Positions 5,375 through 7,465 of a stretch of 7,465 bases of DNA are shown here, piece by piece. The notes below the pieces were generated by a model. The model was not told the DNA's origin, did no database searches, and saw only the letters and a program-made list of their open reading frames with translations. The position numbers and the translations under genes are program-made. The stretch's first letter is position 1. Each line of letters opens with the position of its first letter. Source of the stretch: Bacteroidota bacterium (GTDB lineage: Bacteria > Bacteroidota > Ignavibacteria > Ignavibacteriales > Ignavibacteriaceae); NCBI GenBank assembly GCA_021778375.1, contig JAJYCM010000128.1, positions 1 through 7,465 of the forward strand, written 5' to 3'.

Positions 5375-5911
5375 ATCGCTCAAGCAGAAAGTGTTCGGGT
5401 AAACGAAGAAATAAAAGCTTCCAAAGTAAGGGTAATTGATTTAGATGGTACGCAGCTTGGTATCTTTACAGTTAGAGATGCGCTTAGATTAGCTAGCGAA
5501 AGAGCCCAAGACTTAGTTGAAATTGCCCCGCAGGCAAAACCACCCGTCTGCAAGATTATCGATTTTGGAAAGTTTAAGTATGAACAGCAGAAACGGGAAA
5601 GAATACAAAAGAAAAATCAAGTTGTTTCTTTACTTAAAGAAATAAGGCTTCATCCAAATACCGACGTTCATGATTTTGAATTTAAAGCAAAACATGCAAT
5701 AAATTTTATTGAAGAAGGTGACAAGGTAAAAGTTTCAGTAATGTTTAAGGGCAGAGAAATGGCTTATACCGAACAAGGAGAAGAGCTGTTAAAAAGGTTT
5801 ATTCTAAAGCTTGAAGATATCGCCAAAGTTGAATCTCCGATTAAAATGGAAGGAAGAAATATGAACATGATTCTTGTTCCTTCAAAACAGAAAAGTAAAA
5901 AGAATAATTAA
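5375..5911 (+). CDS. infC: Translation initiation factor IF-3, non-canonical ATC start
   Basis: IF3 binds the 30S subunit, prevents premature 50S joining and checks start-codon/initiator-tRNA pairing. The frame gives 178 aa (E. coli 180). The N domain contains VRVNEEIKASKVRVID (7-22), IFTVRDALRLA (30-40) and PPVCKIIDFGKFKYE (56-70). A lysine-rich linker (about 71-84) follows, then the C domain with KEIRLHPNTDVHDFEFK and the end motif MEGRNMNMILVPSK. No ATG occurs in frame until deep in the C domain. ATC at 5375 sits 6 nt after AAGAGG and gives the full N terminus. infC starts with AUU in E. coli, and AUC is known for the Myxococcus homologue. Rare starts let IF3 repress its own synthesis, so autoregulation is likely here. 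It begins 23 nt after thrS, and the 15-nt gap to rpmI indicates an operon. Confidence 0.93.
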   Translation: MAQAESVRVNEEIKASKVRVIDLDGTQLGIFTVRDALRLASERAQDLVEIAPQAKPPVCKIIDFGKFKYEQQKRERIQKKNQVVSLLKEIRLHPNTDVHDFEFKAKHAINFIEEGDKVKVSVMFKGREMAYTEQGEELLKRFILKLEDIAKVESPIKMEGRNMNMILVPSKQKSKKNN

Positions 5912-5926
5912 TAATTAGGAAACTTT

Positions 5927-6118
5927 ATGCCAAAAATGAAGAGTAACAGCGGTGCAAGGAAAACTTTTAGAGAAACTGCATCCGGGAAATTTAAAAGAAA
6001 AAGTGCTTACAAAAGCCATATCTTAAGTTCTAAAAGTACCAAAAGAAAAAGAAAGCTAAGACGCTCTACGCTGGTATCGGAATCCGAATCCAATCGCGTT
6101 AGAATAATGATGCAATAA
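5927..6118 (+). CDS. rpmI: 50S ribosomal protein L35 (bL35)
   Basis: This small basic protein of the large subunit has 63 aa (family usually 62-66). It shows the typical start MPKMKSNSGARKTFRETASGKFKR and the lysine/arginine-rich centre KSTKRKRKLRRSTLV. TAGGA (5916-5920) lies 6 nt before the ATG. It sits between infC and rplT, as in E. coli, where L20 represses this operon at the rpmI translation start. I could not confirm an L20-binding structure here. The C-terminal tail (SESESNRVRIMMQ) is normal for the family. Confidence 0.97.
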   Translation: MPKMKSNSGARKTFRETASGKFKRKSAYKSHILSSKSTKRKRKLRRSTLVSESESNRVRIMMQ

Positions 6119-6140
6119 TTTTAATTTAAAAGGAAATAAA

Positions 6141-6488
6141 ATGCCACGTTCAAAAAATAAAGTAGCTGCACACCGTAAAAGGAAAAAAGTATTAAAGCTT
6201 GCAAAAGGTTACTGGGGAGCAAGAAGCAAAGTCTATACGGTTGCTAAAAATCATGTCGAAAAAGGTTTAGTTCACGCTTACCGAGATAGGAAGCTTAAGA
6301 AAAGAACTTTTAGACAGCTATGGATTGTTAGGATAAATGCAGCAGCAAGAATTAACGGAACTAACTATTCAAAGTTAATTCACGGTCTCGAAACCAAAGG
6401 CGTAGGAATAAACAGAAAGATTCTTGCAAGTCTTGCAACAGAAAATCCAGCAACTTTTACAGAAATAGTAAACTTTTCGCTTAATTAA
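6141..6488 (+). CDS. rplT: 50S ribosomal protein L20 (bL20)
   Basis: L20 binds 23S rRNA early in 50S assembly and is often the autorepressor of its operon. The protein has 115 aa, close to the usual 117-120. It has the long basic N-terminal tail (MPRSKNKVAAHRKRKKVLKL), the GYWGARSK motif at 23-30, RQLWIVRINAAAR at 58-70, and the globular C domain ending in NFSLN. AAGGA (6130-6134) lies 6 nt before the ATG. The gap to rpmI is 22 nt. A terminator-like hairpin follows within 30 nt. Confidence 0.98.
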   Translation: MPRSKNKVAAHRKRKKVLKLAKGYWGARSKVYTVAKNHVEKGLVHAYRDRKLKKRTFRQLWIVRINAAARINGTNYSKLIHGLETKGVGINRKILASLATENPATFTEIVNFSLN

Positions 6489-6495
6489 TTTTTTT

Positions 6496-6513
6496 GCCTG
6501 TCAACCGGCAGGC
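6496..6513 (+). repeat. Small hairpin GCCTG...CAGGC after rplT
   Basis: GCCTG (6496-6500) and CAGGC (6509-6513) pair around an 8-nt loop. A run of T residues lies on the 5' side rather than the 3' side, so this is not itself a terminator for rplT. It resembles the TGCCTGCCGGCAGGCA-type palindromes scattered in related genomes. It stands 3 nt before the terminator stem. Confidence 0.45.
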
Positions 6514-6516
6514 ACG

Positions 6517-6555
6517 CCCTCTTGAGATATCATTTTTCAAGAGGGTATTTATTTT
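6517..6555 (+). terminator. Terminator or attenuator between rplT and pheS
   Basis: CCCTCTTGA (6517-6525) and TCAAGAGGG (6537-6545) form a perfect 9-bp stem with an 11-nt loop, followed by the T-rich TATTTATTTT (6546-6555). The tail is interrupted by A residues, so it may be only partly efficient. In E. coli a terminator in this position, with the pheM leader peptide, attenuates pheST. No Phe-rich ATG leader peptide is visible here. Confidence 0.75.
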
Positions 6556-6575
6556 AAATTAATCAATATAGAATT

Positions 6576-7465
6576 ATGCTTTCCGAAAGAATACAGATTA
6601 TCCGTTCTGAATTTGACAGCGATATTTCTAAGGTTAGCGACCTCAAAGATCTTGAAAATGTAAGGATAAAATATTTAAGCCGGAACGGGAAAATTTCAAC
6701 TTTATTTGAAGATCTTAAAACAGCTACTAAGGAAGAAAAACCCTTAGTGGGAAAATCGCTTAACGAACTTAGAAATTACGCTACTAATCAGTTCAACTTA
6801 CTAAAAGAAAATTTAGAAACTGCTTCATCTTCTACAGATGAAAAAATAGATATTACCTTACCTGGCATAACAAAAATTTTAGGCAGTAAACATCTTTTAA
6901 CACAAACCCTGGATGAAATAAAATCAATTTTTAAGGGACTCGGTTTTTCAATTCTTGAAGGCCCTGAACTTGAATCTGATTATAATAATTTTGAAGCCCT
7001 AAATTTTCCCAGCGATCATCCAGCCCGAGATATGCAGGATACTTTTTTCATCAATAAAGAATTTCTGTTGAGAACACACACGTCCCCGGTGCAAATTAGA
7101 GTCATGAGTTCTCATAAGCCTCCCGTGAGGGCTATAATGCCGGGCAGGGTATATAGAAATGAAGCGGTCAGCTCAAGAAGTTATTGTATGTTTCATCAAG
7201 TCGAAGGATTATATGTCGATTCCGGCGTTACATTTGCGGAACTTAAAGGGACACTTGTTTCTTTTGCACAGCAGTTTTATGGCGAAGGATTGAACTACCG
7301 ATTTCGCCCGAGTTTTTTCCCTTTTACTGAACCGAGTGCTGAAATGGATATTACATGCTACTTATGCCATGGTAAAGGTTGTAAAGTTTGTAAGCAAACA
7401 GGCTGGTTAGAAATATTGGGATGTGGAATGGTTGACCCTAATGTTTTTGGATTTGTCAATTATGA
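6576..7465 (+). CDS. pheS: Phenylalanine--tRNA ligase alpha subunit, truncated by the right edge
   Basis: PheS is the catalytic subunit of the (alpha-beta)2 PheRS that charges tRNA-Phe. The visible 296 codons cover the N-terminal coiled-coil (about 1-90: MLSERIQIIRSEF, then KYLSRNGKISTLFEDLK with the conserved GK), motif 1 with FSILEGPELESDYNNFEALN, and the active-site segments LRTHTSPVQIR, GRVYRNEA and FHQVEGLYVD. The FRPSFFPFTEPSAEMDI segment follows. Next is a CX2C-X4-CX2C cluster (C261, C264, C269, C272), a probable zinc knuckle, and then TGWLEILGCGMVDPNVF. The rest of motif 3 (about 40-50 residues) lies outside. ATG 6576 has no clear Shine-Dalgarno sequence but gives the family's standard N terminus. 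pheT probably follows beyond the edge, by analogy with other genomes. Confidence 0.96.
   Translation, partial: MLSERIQIIRSEFDSDISKVSDLKDLENVRIKYLSRNGKISTLFEDLKTATKEEKPLVGKSLNELRNYATNQFNLLKENLETASSSTDEKIDITLPGITKILGSKHLLTQTLDEIKSIFKGLGFSILEGPELESDYNNFEALNFPSDHPARDMQDTFFINKEFLLRTHTSPVQIRVMSSHKPPVRAIMPGRVYRNEAVSSRSYCMFHQVEGLYVDSGVTFAELKGTLVSFAQQFYGEGLNYRFRPSFFPFTEPSAEMDITCYLCHGKGCKVCKQTGWLEILGCGMVDPNVFGFVNY

Noticed and set aside
6522..6557. Phe leader peptide of pheM type before pheS
   Set aside because: There is no ATG in the spacer. The only frame begins with TTG inside the terminator stem and has just two Phe codons, so it is not a credible leader.

Overview
The window is AT-rich and bacterial. 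The gene content suggests a Gram-negative member of the Bacteroidota/Chlorobiota/Ignavibacteriota group, most likely Ignavibacteria-like. Three things point there: a stand-alone HAMP-PAS histidine kinase that looks like the kinase half of a split KdpD, a PheS carrying a Cys4 cluster (unlike the Bacteroidia PheS I remember), and many short GC-rich hairpin repeats in AT-rich spacers. This placement is inference from remembered family features, not from a search.

Layout, all genes on the + strand: (1) bases 1-1976 hold the 3' end of a probable KdpD-type (universal-stress-domain) sensor, overlapped by 14 bp by a complete membrane histidine kinase of 622 aa. This is probably the distal end of a potassium-response (kdp) operon. 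(2) Bases 1977-3187 are about 1.2 kb with no convincing gene. This stretch holds an 11-bp-period tandem repeat, several small hairpins, and four copies of a REP-like repeat. In the repeat the stem bases vary between copies but pairing is kept; two copies point left and two point right. (3) Bases 3188-3398 hold tRNA-Leu(UAA), tRNA-Val(GAC) and a strong intrinsic terminator. (4) Bases 3411-6488 hold the translation cluster thrS-infC-rpmI-rplT, in the same order as in E. coli. (5) Bases 6489-6575 hold two hairpins, one shaped like a terminator, before pheS. pheS runs off the right edge.

The cluster is a conserved translation locus: ThrRS and the PheRS alpha subunit charge tRNAs, IF3 acts in initiation, and L35 and L20 belong to the 50S subunit. 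Two regulatory points stand out. infC lacks any ATG/GTG/TTG near its expected start and very probably starts at a rare ATC, which is the basis for IF3 autoregulation elsewhere. thrS begins only 12 nt after the T-run of the tRNA terminator, so it must be transcribed by readthrough or from a promoter hidden in the tRNA/terminator DNA.

I did not find an undescribed multi-gene system. The most open question is the hairpin-repeat region at 2404-2880.
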